Of a DNA stretch of 60,096 nt, positions 41,485-50,452 are shown one piece after another (within the stretch, counting starts at the first letter, position 1; the number at the start of each line of letters is the position of its first letter). The position numbers and the translations under genes were made by a program. A model generated the notes under the pieces. That model saw nothing but the letters and a program-made list of their open reading frames with translations, was not told the origin of the DNA and searched no databases. The DNA is from CBFGTV01 sp965652145 (GTDB lineage: Bacteria; Bacillota; Clostridia; Peptostreptococcales; Natronincolaceae): NCBI GenBank assembly GCA_965652145.1, contig CBFGTV010000014.1, positions 1 through 60,096 of the forward strand, written 5' to 3'.

Positions 41485-43173
41485 CTATTGAACAATTTCA
41501 ATCAGATGGGCATTATCTGACCAGTACACAAATTCACTGGGATCAAAATTCTTAACACGTTTGTTTACCAGCCATGGGTCCTTTCTGACATAAACGTAAA
41601 TATAGGGCAGATCTTCATTAAACTTCTCAGCTAATTCCCGATAAATTTCCTTCCGTTTTTCCTGATCAAGCTCTAATATACCCTTTTCCATCAATTCTTC
41701 AATTTCTTCATTATAATAGTAGCCCCTGTTGTTTCCTGGAGGGAAGGTATTTTTACTGTAGGTAGACTGCATATCCGGGTCGGTGGTTAAGCTCCAGGCC
41801 ATATTGTACATATCCCATTTATCCTTATTGGCAGGATCAGATATTAAAGCTGACAGGGAGTTAAAGTCCATTAAGACAATTTCACAATCAACCCCGATTT
41901 GCTTCCAGTTTTCCTTAGCCAGGGCAGTAATTTGGGTAGCCCATACGGCTTCATTGTAGGTGGTCCATGTAAAGGCAAGCTTTTGACCATCTTTATACCT
42001 GAAGCCGTCGCTTTCCATTACCCAGCCGGCCTCGTCCAACAGCTCATTGGCCTTATCAGGGTTATATTTGTACTCATTTAATCCGGAAGGATACGCCCAG
42101 GATACCGGTGAAATTGGTGCGTGGGCCACTTCACCGCCAAGGCCCCCAAAGAAGGATTGAACAAAGCCATGTCTATCTAAACCATAGACCAAGGCCTGAC
42201 GAACCTTTACATCCTGGAAGATTGGATTGTTAAAGTTAAAGGAAGCAAAGGCATAGCCGTTGTTCCAGTTATTAATCAATTCACCATGGGTATACCTTTC
42301 AATAATTTCGTAGTTTTCTATGGTATTTTCAAAGTTTACCGCATCAATGGAGCCAATTTCAAATTCTGAAAGCTCATTGGGCCTGGCAACCACCTTATAT
42401 ATAATTCCATCTAATTTTGGGGCCCCTTGCCAGTAATCTGGATTGGCCTCTAATTCAACATACTGCTCAACAACGTAATCCTTAAATATAAAGGCCCCGG
42501 TACCGATGGGTGTTCTATCTAAAGCTGCCATTTCTTCAGCCGTTGGCTTATCGTAGATGTGCTTTGGAATGACCATGGTGTTTAAGTTTCTCAAGGTTAC
42601 GGCAGTTGCTTTAGTTAAAGTGACTTCCAATGTATGGTCATCAATCACCTTAATTCCTTCAATACTATCTGCCGTGCCATCCTTTCTGGCCTGGGCTCCA
42701 ACAATAATACTTATATTGTTGAATAATCTTCCTTTGTAATCAGGTCTGGCAACGACATCGTAGGTAAAGGCAACATCCTCGGCTGTAAAATCTACTCCAT
42801 CATGGAACTTAATACCTTTTCTAAGGGTTAAGGTATAGACTGTTCCATCCTCTGAAACGGTGTAGCTTTCCACCAGCCCACCTTCAGTTGAATGGGAACC
42901 ATCCTTCTCAACTTGGAATAAATAGTCAAATACTAGCTCATTAATGTAATTATCATAAACACTGCTGTAGGTAAGTGGGTTAAACTCACCATTGGGAGCT
43001 GATCCACCAACGGTTAATACATTTCCTCTTTCAGCGCCTGGATAAACTATTCCTGGTTCTGTAGGATCATCCCCATCTACTACAGTTGGTTCTTTAGGTG
43101 CGCAGGCAGCTAAGAACATAGACGCTACCAGTGTGAACACCAGTAGTAATAACAAGCTTTTCTTTCTTATCAT
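41485..43173 (-). CDS. oppA: Peptide-binding lipoprotein OppA-like, operon 2
   Basis: A 562-residue extracellular binding protein (SBP_bac_5), longer than the operon-1 one. Signal peptide with lipobox MFLAAC (Cys about 24), a Gly/Pro linker, and landmarks LTLRKGIKFHDGVDFTAEDVAFT, VRQALVYGLDRHGF and NKDKWDMYNMAWSLTTDPD. First gene of operon 2. Upstream lies a 660-base AT-rich region. Ligand unknown; AppA-type oligopeptide binders are similar in size. Confidence 0.93.
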   Translation of the reverse strand: MIRKKSLLLLLVFTLVASMFLAACAPKEPTVVDGDDPTEPGIVYPGAERGNVLTVGGSAPNGEFNPLTYSSVYDNYINELVFDYLFQVEKDGSHSTEGGLVESYTVSEDGTVYTLTLRKGIKFHDGVDFTAEDVAFTYDVVARPDYKGRLFNNISIIVGAQARKDGTADSIEGIKVIDDHTLEVTLTKATAVTLRNLNTMVIPKHIYDKPTAEEMAALDRTPIGTGAFIFKDYVVEQYVELEANPDYWQGAPKLDGIIYKVVARPNELSEFEIGSIDAVNFENTIENYEIIERYTHGELINNWNNGYAFASFNFNNPIFQDVKVRQALVYGLDRHGFVQSFFGGLGGEVAHAPISPVSWAYPSGLNEYKYNPDKANELLDEAGWVMESDGFRYKDGQKLAFTWTTYNEAVWATQITALAKENWKQIGVDCEIVLMDFNSLSALISDPANKDKWDMYNMAWSLTTDPDMQSTYSKNTFPPGNNRGYYYNEEIEELMEKGILELDQEKRKEIYRELAEKFNEDLPYIYVYVRKDPWLVNKRVKNFDPSEFVYWSDNAHLIEIVQ

Positions 43174-43836
43174 TCTTTTTTCCCCCTTAATATTTATTTT
43201 TTAAAATAGTAGTGTAACAAAAAAACACTACATTTTTAAACAAACATAAAATTATTTATTGCCAAATTTCAACGATTTTTGGCTTTTTGCATTTTTATAA
43301 TTATTCGATGAATTCTACAAATGTCCTCTTTTTTTTTAAAAAAAATTAATACGGAAAAAAATATTTTTTTATCAATACTTGTTTTTTCTTCCCTTAACGT
43401 GAATTGGAAATTTTATGTAGTATAAATAAATTGTAATATTTTCTCGTATTAGTTTTTTTAGCAATTTTCTGACTTTTTATCATTTTAATCAAATTTTGGA
43501 AAATATTCAATGACTTTTTTACATATTAATTATATTTAATATTTAATTACGATCGGTTCACCCCTAAAATTAACATTTACAAAAAAAATATTTTTTTCAG
43601 AATGTATGCTTAATTTAAATTATTATATCATCAATTTCAATTTTGTAAATAAAAAGTTTTTGGCAATAATATATTTTCATCGTATATATTAATTAATATG
43701 CTTGTTTTAATTTACTATTCATCGTTTTAGCCCCTTTCAAAAGCGGCCTGATTTATTAAATCATCTTGAATTGGATTATTGTTATCTATCATATGTTATA
43801 CTAAATGAATAAACGAATTTTAAGGAGTCGTAGCAA
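43174..43836. other. Long AT-rich spacer between divergent oppA2 and nudix genes
   Basis: 663 bases, very AT-rich with many A and T runs, no frame with a ribosome site. It must hold the promoters of both divergent genes. A possible CodY-like box, AATTTTCTGACTTTT, lies at 43463-43477 (consensus AATTTTCNGAAAATT, 11 of 14 defined positions by eye). No riboswitch was recognised. Confidence 0.5.
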
Positions 43837-44448
43837 ATGAACAGACAAAATCTAATTAATTCCTTTGTCAAAGAGAAAGTAGGTTACTTAGATGTGAACA
43901 ACATGTTTGCAGTTTATATTCCTGTTTTAGAATTAAATCAAAGTCTTCATCTTTTATTCGAAGTGCGCTCACAACAGCTGAGTCAGCCGGGAGAAATTTG
44001 TTTTCCAGGGGGAAAAATTGAACCAGGTGAATCACCCATGACAACAGCCATACGTGAAACCGTTGAGGAGCTGAATATCGATCGTAGCTTAATTGAGGTA
44101 ATGGGCCCCCTGGACCGGTTGATTACTCCCTTTAATGTACTGATTTATCCCTTTTGGGGCTTCATTAATCTCTCTGATATAAAGGATTTGCCCTATAATC
44201 AGGATGAAGTTTCATCAATCTTTACGGTTCCCCTGGATTATCTTTTAAAGGAGCAGCCCATCATTCATAATGTTAAAGTGAATTTTTCTCCAGAGAAGAA
44301 CTTTCCCTATCACTTAATCTCTAACGGTGAAAAATATGAGTGGAGAAGCGGAAACTACCCTGTTTATTTTTATCCCTACGGTGAAAAGATGATATGGGGA
44401 ATTACGGCAAAAATTCTTAAAAATTTTCTTGATTCCATATATGAATAA
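43837..44448 (+). CDS. NUDIX hydrolase, CoA-pyrophosphatase type
   Basis: A 203-residue hydrolase of diphosphates linked to another group. The nudix box GKIEPGESPMTTAIRETVEE, with following LNI, fits G-x5-E-x7-REUxEExGU except for Asn in place of the last Gly. The LFEVRSQQLSQPGEICFPGG segment ahead of the box is the extra motif of the CoA diphosphatase subgroup (UPF0035). RBS AAGGAG before ATG. It ends at a hairpin shared with the convergent lipoprotein gene. Confidence 0.9.
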   Translation: MNRQNLINSFVKEKVGYLDVNNMFAVYIPVLELNQSLHLLFEVRSQQLSQPGEICFPGGKIEPGESPMTTAIRETVEELNIDRSLIEVMGPLDRLITPFNVLIYPFWGFINLSDIKDLPYNQDEVSSIFTVPLDYLLKEQPIIHNVKVNFSPEKNFPYHLISNGEKYEWRSGNYPVYFYPYGEKMIWGITAKILKNFLDSIYE

Positions 44449-44449
44449 A

Positions 44450-44471
44450 GATCCCCAAACATTGGGGATCT
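44450..44471. terminator. Hairpin between convergent nudix and lipoprotein genes
   Basis: AGATCCCCAA / TTGGGGATCT, 10-bp stem with a short loop. The T runs are weak on both sides. Confidence 0.6.
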
Positions 44472-44485
44472 TAAAGTAATCTCAT

Positions 44486-44998
44486 TTATGGTTCATCGCC
44501 CGACGGGGCTTTAATAATATTTTTTTCAAACTGCTTTTCAATATTTTTTAAATTATTTTCTTCAATTAAAAAATAATAGCCTTCTATATAGATATACTTT
44601 TCTTTAACGAGTCCATATATGTCGTCTCCCTGGCTTCTATAAAAATATAGAGGCCCAATCACTTCATTTTGCAGCGTGTCATCGGGATACTCCTCTTGAT
44701 GGGGAAAAGAGAAAAGCGTGTCCACAAAGGACATGATATCCTGCCTCTCCTGTAACATACCCACTGCTTGATTATCAGTATCCTTCAGCTCAATTCCCAC
44801 AGATTCCATTAATATTTCCTTTAGCTCTTCCATTGTGGCCTTCTGACTATTTTCTTGATTCATCTCAATAGGAGGATTATCCTGATTATTTTCCTCCTCC
44901 AGGTCATTTTTTCCTGAGCCTTGGCAACCAGTAATAAATATTAGAAGAAAGAGAAATGTTGCTACGTATAACAGGTTCTTTGTCTTCACGTTATTCAC
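44486..44998 (-). CDS. Lipoprotein of unknown function, 170 residues
   Basis: Signal peptide and lipobox FITGC (Cys about 25), then an Asn/Glu/Asp-rich linker (DLEEENNQDNPPIEMNQENSQ), then a mixed alpha-beta domain (about 50-165) with VGIELKDTDNQAVGMLQERQDIMSFVDTL. No family is recognised. It is preceded by an RBS and lies opposite the nudix gene; it is not clearly in an operon with the NrfA gene upstream (about 200 bases away). Confidence 0.75.
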   Translation of the reverse strand: MNNVKTKNLLYVATFLFLLIFITGCQGSGKNDLEEENNQDNPPIEMNQENSQKATMEELKEILMESVGIELKDTDNQAVGMLQERQDIMSFVDTLFSFPHQEEYPDDTLQNEVIGPLYFYRSQGDDIYGLVKEKYIYIEGYYFLIEENNLKNIEKQFEKNIIKAPSGDEP

Positions 44999-45144
44999 CT
45001 TCCTGTATCAGCCTCCAGAACATTATATCATATTTAATGTGTATATGCCCATAGGAATGATACCCGGTCAATATACGGTTTACACTCGATCAACTAAATT
45101 ATTCAATGAAAATTACCCCGGCTTTCTTCCACCATTTCCTTATA

Positions 45145-45183
45145 CAAAACAGGCTGCCACATGTACTTTGACAGTGACAGCCT
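45145..45183 (-). terminator. Terminator after nrfA
   Basis: Minus strand: AGGCTGTCAC / GTGGCAGCCT stem around a 13-base loop, then GTTTTGT. Confidence 0.7.
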
Positions 45184-45199
45184 TTAATCAAGATGTTGT

Positions 45200-46462
45200 T
45201 TATTGAGCTTCCTGTAATATTGTCAAGGCCTGCTGTGCATATTCTTTGGCCTTTTCTAAGGCTTCCCTTGCCTTTTGTTGGTTGTGGAAGCCTGTACTAT
45301 TCTCAACAAATACAAAGTCCCAACGATATTGTGCTTTTCGATGCAGCTCTCTGAGCTGCTTAATTTCTGATTCATTTAGTCTTTGTTCTTCTAATGCCGT
45401 GGCAAAATTATTAATTAGCTGTACCAAAAGATCGCTCACTTCTACTTCTAAGTCGTGAATTTCCTTTTGTATTTCCTGGGTCATGGCCACTATTGCCTCA
45501 GCATCGTCTCCATGGCAGCTTCCACAGGATTCTATCACGGTTTTTAACGGACTCTTAGCCCAATGGGACTTATAGGATTCACCATTTTCCACCACCACAG
45601 GCATGTGACAATCTGCACAGGATAACCCCAGGCTGTCATGGATACTGCCGGTATACATTTCGAATTCCGGGTGCTGAACCTTAATCAAGGGTGTTCCAGT
45701 ACGGGGGTGAGTCCAGTCGCTAAAGTCCAGCTCATCATAATAGGCTTCAATTTCATCAATTTCAATTCCCTGATCCCAGGGCAGCACCACAGCCTTTGTA
45801 TCGGGATCTAAGTAATATTCCACATGACACTGGGCACAGGCGTTGGTACCGGGCTTTGGCTCCTGTTCCAGCAGCTTGATTCCTTCTTGATAATGGGGTG
45901 AAGTCACTTGAATACCTCTGCCGGGGTCATTTCGATGGCAGTTATAGCAGCTGATGGCATGGTCAACCACCTGGGATGTTTCTTGAAAATCCATGGCAAA
46001 AAGGGCTTCCCCATTTTTAACATATAGCTTTTCATAATCGGCTGTCTTACAAGCCAAACAGGAAGCTCCTGGCTTGGGCCTTGAAGTATTAATCACATCC
46101 TCCAAAGAATAATAGTGACCTCTTGCAATATAATACTCCTTTGCAAAGCCCATACCTTCATATAAAGTAGCAATATTGGGATATTTCTCTAAATAATCGA
46201 TAGGATGCAGCCCCCCCAGCTCTGTATCCTCAACCTTTTGATCCTGTAGACGGGAGGTTTTGATAAAGGATTCATATATTAAAGGAAATTCCTCTTTCCA
46301 GCTCTCAGCTGACAAAATCATCTCTTCCGGAGCCGGAACCTTTTCTCCTTCCTCCTGCCCAATGTCTTCACCCGGTGCCTCTCTTCTGCACCCGCTTATT
46401 AACAGACACATTAGAATGATTAATATCATGGCTCTTCTTTTGAAGCGTTGCACTGGCAACAA
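45200..46462 (-). CDS. nrfA: Pentahaem nitrite reductase NrfA, lipoprotein form
   Basis: The ammonia-forming cytochrome c552 nitrite reductase. Haem sites in order: CLACK (135-139, the lysine-ligated catalytic haem), CYNCH (172-176), CAQCH (209-213), CADCH (282-286), CGSCH (313-317). The GFHN motif sits near the C-terminus. Unlike classical NrfA it has a signal peptide ending in a lipobox (LISGC, Cys25), so it is anchored by lipid. No NrfH-type quinol dehydrogenase gene is next to it. The start is uncertain: TTG 46462, GTG 46453 (better spaced from GAAAGGG) or an ATG 11 codons in. It faces away from the flavin oxidase gene and is followed by a terminator. Confidence 0.93.
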   Translation of the reverse strand: MLPVQRFKRRAMILIILMCLLISGCRREAPGEDIGQEEGEKVPAPEEMILSAESWKEEFPLIYESFIKTSRLQDQKVEDTELGGLHPIDYLEKYPNIATLYEGMGFAKEYYIARGHYYSLEDVINTSRPKPGASCLACKTADYEKLYVKNGEALFAMDFQETSQVVDHAISCYNCHRNDPGRGIQVTSPHYQEGIKLLEQEPKPGTNACAQCHVEYYLDPDTKAVVLPWDQGIEIDEIEAYYDELDFSDWTHPRTGTPLIKVQHPEFEMYTGSIHDSLGLSCADCHMPVVVENGESYKSHWAKSPLKTVIESCGSCHGDDAEAIVAMTQEIQKEIHDLEVEVSDLLVQLINNFATALEEQRLNESEIKQLRELHRKAQYRWDFVFVENSTGFHNQQKAREALEKAKEYAQQALTILQEAQ

Positions 46463-46621
46463 CCCTTTCTATAATAGTGTTATTACTTATTATTCCAACT
46501 CTTAAAAAAACTATAACTCCAAAGGGATAAAATAAAGCTCGTCACAAGAAATCAAGATTACTAAGCCTATTTACCCAATAAACAACATATATATTAACAA
46601 TGAAAATTTAGGAGGTGCTGC

Positions 46622-48385
46622 ATGACCGTTATACCATTTCAGCCCAATAATCCAACTCCAGAGGATCGATACAAATTGCTTGAATTTGTTCTTAATTTAA
46701 GTGGGCGCCCTGAAGATTTAAAAAATATTATTTCTTTGCTTAGTCCCCCACCCGATATTACAACCATATTACCGCCTGGCTCCTGTAAATACATTCGTGT
46801 AGGGATTTTAGGGGGAGGGCTGGCAGGCTTGTCTGCTGCCTTTGAATTAAGAAAGCTGGGCTTTGACATCACCCTATTTGAAGCGGAGGAAGAACGGATA
46901 GGCGGGCGAGTCTATACCCACTATTTTGATGAGTCAAAGGAACTATACGGCGAATTGGGAGCCATGCGTTTTCCAGTAAGCCATGAAAGCACCTGGCACT
47001 ATATTGATCTTTTCAAGCTGAACACCAGGCCCTTTATTCAAACCAATGAAAATGCCTTTCGATATGTTAGAAGTATTCGGGTTAGAAATCGACCTGAAGA
47101 GGTTCAGCAGTACATTTACCCGGTTTTTAATATGACCCCCGAGGAACGGGCTACCTTGTGGCCTGGACTGCAGGCTCAGGTTTTTGATCGCTTTTTGCTG
47201 GAGATGTCACCTGAGGTCAGAAAGGAAATTTTGCAGGTAAAATCCCTTTATGCAGCGCAAATTCTGGAAGCAGACTACTATAATGTTAGACAATTTATGC
47301 AGAAGCAGGGCTTAAGTGATGGAGCGATTGAAATGCTCAGTAGTGTTGACCCCTTTATGGGTGCCTATTTGAATCAGAGTTCCTTTGAAATATTACACGA
47401 GCTATATCCGGCCAGTTTTTCCTTTCTTTATGAAATACCAGGAGGAATGGTTAATCTGCCTTTGGCATTTTATCATTCCCTATTAAATCCCAGGCCCCTA
47501 GAATATGCTGACGAGATTGACCCTGACGACCTTGGATACATCCGTTGGAAGCCTGGACACGTGGTTACCGGATTAAGTCAATTCCACCAAGGGGGCCCCG
47601 TAACCGTACATTATAAGCAAAAAGGCCTGGCATTAAACCAGGAGGAAACCTTTGATTTCATCATTTGTGCCCTTCCCTTTTCCAATGTAAGGATGCTGGA
47701 GTTGAACCCTATTTTCAGCAGTAACAAAATGCAGGCAATCCGGATTCTAAATTATTCTCCATCACAAAAAACGATTATGCTCTGTAAAAAACGTTTCTGG
47801 GAGGAGGGCCCTCCTGACAGGCGTATTGTTGGAGGCGGTTCGGCTACAGATATGGTCCTTAATACCCTTTGGTACCCATCTAATCAAGGTAGCTTTATCT
47901 GCGATCAGGAGTTAAATCGAAAATACGGCTGCTTTGAATCGCCCCCCTGTATATGGGATCTACGGCCTGGCGCCGACCCAAATTTACCTGGAGTCTTGAT
48001 TGCCAGCTATAATTGGACTCAGGATGCCCTTCGCCTTGGAAATTATTCTGAACCCTACCGCTTCGAGCTGGTCAAACGCCAGGTAGAGGCAGTTCATGGG
48101 TTACCGGTGGGGTATCTTGATGAAATTGTATTGGATTATCGAACACTGTCCTGGAGCAACCACCCCTGGGCCCTGGGTGGATTTGCCTTTTATAATCCCC
48201 AGCAAAAGAGGCTGTTCTCTAAGGTAGCTACTGAACCAGAATATGATAACAGGGTATTTTTTGCCGGCGAACATGTTTCGGTATCCAGGGCATGGCAGCA
48301 GGGCTCCCTTCAAACAGGTATGCTTGCAGCTAATGAGCTGGCCCTTGCCTGTCATAAGTACATTGAAAAAGCAGCCCAGGAATAA
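46622..48385 (+). CDS. FAD-dependent amine oxidase family protein
   Basis: A 587-residue flavoprotein of the monoamine/L-amino-acid oxidase superfamily. An N-terminal extension of about 55 residues leads to the FAD-binding fold: GILGGGLAGLSAAFELRKLG (GxGxxG 64-69) and FEAEEERIGGRVYTHYF. The C-terminal flavin-contact segment is RVFFAGEHVSVSRAWQQGSLQTG. There is no signal peptide, so the enzyme is cytoplasmic. The substrate is not certain; polyamine or amino acid are options. RBS AGGAGG. A terminator overlaps its stop codon. Confidence 0.9.
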   Translation: MTVIPFQPNNPTPEDRYKLLEFVLNLSGRPEDLKNIISLLSPPPDITTILPPGSCKYIRVGILGGGLAGLSAAFELRKLGFDITLFEAEEERIGGRVYTHYFDESKELYGELGAMRFPVSHESTWHYIDLFKLNTRPFIQTNENAFRYVRSIRVRNRPEEVQQYIYPVFNMTPEERATLWPGLQAQVFDRFLLEMSPEVRKEILQVKSLYAAQILEADYYNVRQFMQKQGLSDGAIEMLSSVDPFMGAYLNQSSFEILHELYPASFSFLYEIPGGMVNLPLAFYHSLLNPRPLEYADEIDPDDLGYIRWKPGHVVTGLSQFHQGGPVTVHYKQKGLALNQEETFDFIICALPFSNVRMLELNPIFSSNKMQAIRILNYSPSQKTIMLCKKRFWEEGPPDRRIVGGGSATDMVLNTLWYPSNQGSFICDQELNRKYGCFESPPCIWDLRPGADPNLPGVLIASYNWTQDALRLGNYSEPYRFELVKRQVEAVHGLPVGYLDEIVLDYRTLSWSNHPWALGGFAFYNPQQKRLFSKVATEPEYDNRVFFAGEHVSVSRAWQQGSLQTGMLAANELALACHKYIEKAAQE

Positions 48386-48397
48386 GGGCTGCTTTTA
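48367..48397 (+). terminator. Terminator of the amine oxidase gene
   Basis: AAAAGCAGCCC / GGGCTGCTTTT, 11-bp perfect stem, 8-base loop, T-rich right arm; overlaps the last codons of the gene. Confidence 0.85.
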
Positions 48398-48573
48398 TAA
48401 TCTAAGTTCACTTAATAGTAATTCAATTAAAAGAGAACATTCCATATATAGGTTTCAACAGAATCGTCCTTCCTATCTTTAAAGAAAGACTTTATTTAAG
48501 ATGAATCACTGTTATCAGGTACTACTGCATATGATAAAATACGTCAGATGGGTTTGATTGGAGGGGGAAGGAA

Positions 48574-48843
48574 ATGGCAGATTTTAGTAAAGAACTATTG
48601 ACATTACTATCTACTGATTTATTTTTAAATCTTATGAAATCGGGGAGTATTAAGTTAACCCAGATTTATACCCTTCAAACCCTATTAATCAAAGCAGATA
48701 TTCCCTTTGATTTCCAATATTCCCCCGGTACCCGAAGGATCGCTCCTGGAGCAGAGCTGACCATCCATATCCGCCCTGGTGTTCGACTACAGTTTACAAT
48801 TTCCTTTGATGGGGGCGGAACCATTTTTGATATTATAAACTAG
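48574..48843 (+). CDS. Conserved-looking 89-residue protein
   Basis: Unrecognised small protein. An N-terminal helical half (FSKELLTLLSTDLFLNLM) is followed by a beta-rich C-terminal half (ELTIHIRPGVRLQFTISFDGG). Good RBS (GGAAGGAA) and own transcript between the amine oxidase terminator and the convergent exoA gene. No signal peptide and no cysteines. Confidence 0.6.
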   Translation: MADFSKELLTLLSTDLFLNLMKSGSIKLTQIYTLQTLLIKADIPFDFQYSPGTRRIAPGAELTIHIRPGVRLQFTISFDGGGTIFDIIN

Positions 48844-48850
48844 GTTAACT

Positions 48851-49609
48851 TCATTCGATATTAACCAAAATTGTAACGGGGCAATGGTCACTACCCATGA
48901 CATGGTCATGTATTTCTACATCCTTCAGCCGGTCCTTTAGTCTTTCAGAAATAATAAAATAATCTATTCTCCAACCTACATTCCGCTCTCGAGCCCTACC
49001 TAAATATGACCACCAGGTATAGGCTCCCTCAAGGTCAGGATAAAGACTTCGAAAGCTATCGATAAAACCATTCTCAAGAAGTGTGGTCATTTTAGCCCTC
49101 TCTTCATCGGTAAAGCCTGCACTTTTTTTGTTGGTTTTAGGGTTTTTCAGGTCAATTTCCTGATGGGCCACATTTAGGTCTCCACAAAGTATGACCGGTT
49201 TTTTTTCATCCAATTGCTTAAGATAATCACGAAACATATCCTCCCAGGTCATACGATAATCCAGTCTGGCCAGTCCCCGTTGACTGTTGGGGATATAGGC
49301 ATTAACTAAATAGAAGGATTCAAATTCCAAAGTAATTACCCTTCCCTCCTGATCATGGGCTTCAATTCCCACACCATACTGAACCGAAAGGGGTTTTTTC
49401 TTTGTAAATACAGCAGTTCCGGAGTATCCCTTTTTAACTGCATAGTTCCAATAGTCATAATAGCCCTCCAGGCTTAAATCCAGTTGCCCATCCTGGAGCT
49501 TTGTCTCTTGAATACAGAAAATATCTGCATCTACCTCTTTTAAATAATCCATAAAACCCTTTCCAATACATGCCCTAAGGCCGTTAACATTCCATGAAAC
49601 TATCTTCAT
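48851..49609 (-). CDS. exoA: Exodeoxyribonuclease III / AP endonuclease
   Basis: A 252-residue Mg-dependent nuclease of base-excision repair. Motifs are WNVNGLRA (5-12), IFCIQETKLQ (Glu ligand), GDLNVAHQEIDLKNP and the C-terminal SDHCPV (Asp-His pair). All catalytic residues are present. Monocistronic; its stop lies 8 bases from the converging 89-residue gene. Confidence 0.96.
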   Translation of the reverse strand: MKIVSWNVNGLRACIGKGFMDYLKEVDADIFCIQETKLQDGQLDLSLEGYYDYWNYAVKKGYSGTAVFTKKKPLSVQYGVGIEAHDQEGRVITLEFESFYLVNAYIPNSQRGLARLDYRMTWEDMFRDYLKQLDEKKPVILCGDLNVAHQEIDLKNPKTNKKSAGFTDEERAKMTTLLENGFIDSFRSLYPDLEGAYTWWSYLGRARERNVGWRIDYFIISERLKDRLKDVEIHDHVMGSDHCPVTILVNIE

Positions 49610-49752
49610 AAGTTATCCTCCACTTAAATTGATTATGATTTTGCAAAATATTCCAATCATTTCCTCGGAAATACAGAGACTCCTGTCTATTGTCTATTCT
49701 ATCATAAAGTTAATTCTATGGAAAATATTTATCCCTTTAGTCAAAAGCCCAC

Positions 49753-49782
49753 AAAAAATCCAACACCATCAGGTATTGGATA
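49753..49782 (-). terminator. Terminator after the 54-residue coiled-coil gene
   Basis: Minus strand: ATCCAATACC / GGTGTTGGAT stem, 4-base loop, then six T. Confidence 0.8.
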
Positions 49783-49804
49783 TACAATTATGTTTTATTG
49801 AAAA

Positions 49805-49969
49805 CTAGCTATTCAGTGCTTCTTCCAGCTGATCTAGCTTGCCCCCAATTTCCCTTAATTCCTTAGTTAATTCCTCAAGCAAAAGGAGATTTTTCTTCTC
49901 TTGCCTACTTTTTTCCATTGCCTTTACCTTTAAATTCTTTATACCGTAGGGATCATTAAAATATGCCAT
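49805..49969 (-). CDS. Small coiled-coil protein, 54 residues
   Basis: The short protein begins MAYFNDPYGIKNLKVKAMEK and continues as one Leu/Glu/Lys heptad helix to the end. It has a reasonable RBS (AGGAGG, 13 bases before ATG, somewhat long spacing) and its own terminator. Function unknown. Confidence 0.6.
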   Translation of the reverse strand: MAYFNDPYGIKNLKVKAMEKSRQEKKNLLLLEELTKELREIGGKLDQLEEALNS

Positions 49970-50452
49970 TTTTTATAACGCCTCCTATTTTTATTTATTA
50001 TTATTAAATAATTATTATCCATAAAGTAAATTACCCTACTTTATTTCCTTTAAACAAAAAATTGATCCATCATTGTTATTTTTAATATAAGGGCTTGAAA
50101 ATAAAAAACAATGCTATTCTAATTTCTCAACATCTCGATCTTCATAGTATATCTATCCTTCTTGAAGCTTTATTTAGACTAGGCATATCATCACTACATA
50201 CTTCTTCGTCTCTGGATCATACTACTGGAACCGTATTTGACTTAGCCACTCATCCTTAGGCGGTATTGCAGGAAAGTTGGTTATTTTTCGTTTTGTTAGT
50301 GGGCCTAATAGAAGCAGCATTAGAGGAATGATAGCGCAAACGTGCGGCAGGTTACCTCAAGTCTATTTCTTCTGTAAAATATTGATTTAAACTGAATAAT
50401 GGGATGCCTCTTCATAGTGGCATCCCATTTCTGATTCTTATTTCTGCTACCT
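49970..50452. other. Spacer of 483 bases without a supported gene
   Basis: AT-rich near 49990-50110, then a more mixed stretch (50130-50360) with broken frames, such as LVIFRFVSGPNRSSIRG near 50280-50330, that match nothing I recognise; possibly a decayed gene. A strong hairpin (50397-50431) ends the neighbouring YcaQ-like gene. Confidence 0.4.
50397..50431 (-). terminator. Hairpin after the YcaQ-like gene
   Basis: AATGGGATGCC / GGCATCCCATT, 11-bp perfect stem with a 10-base loop; the following T run is weak. Confidence 0.7.
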
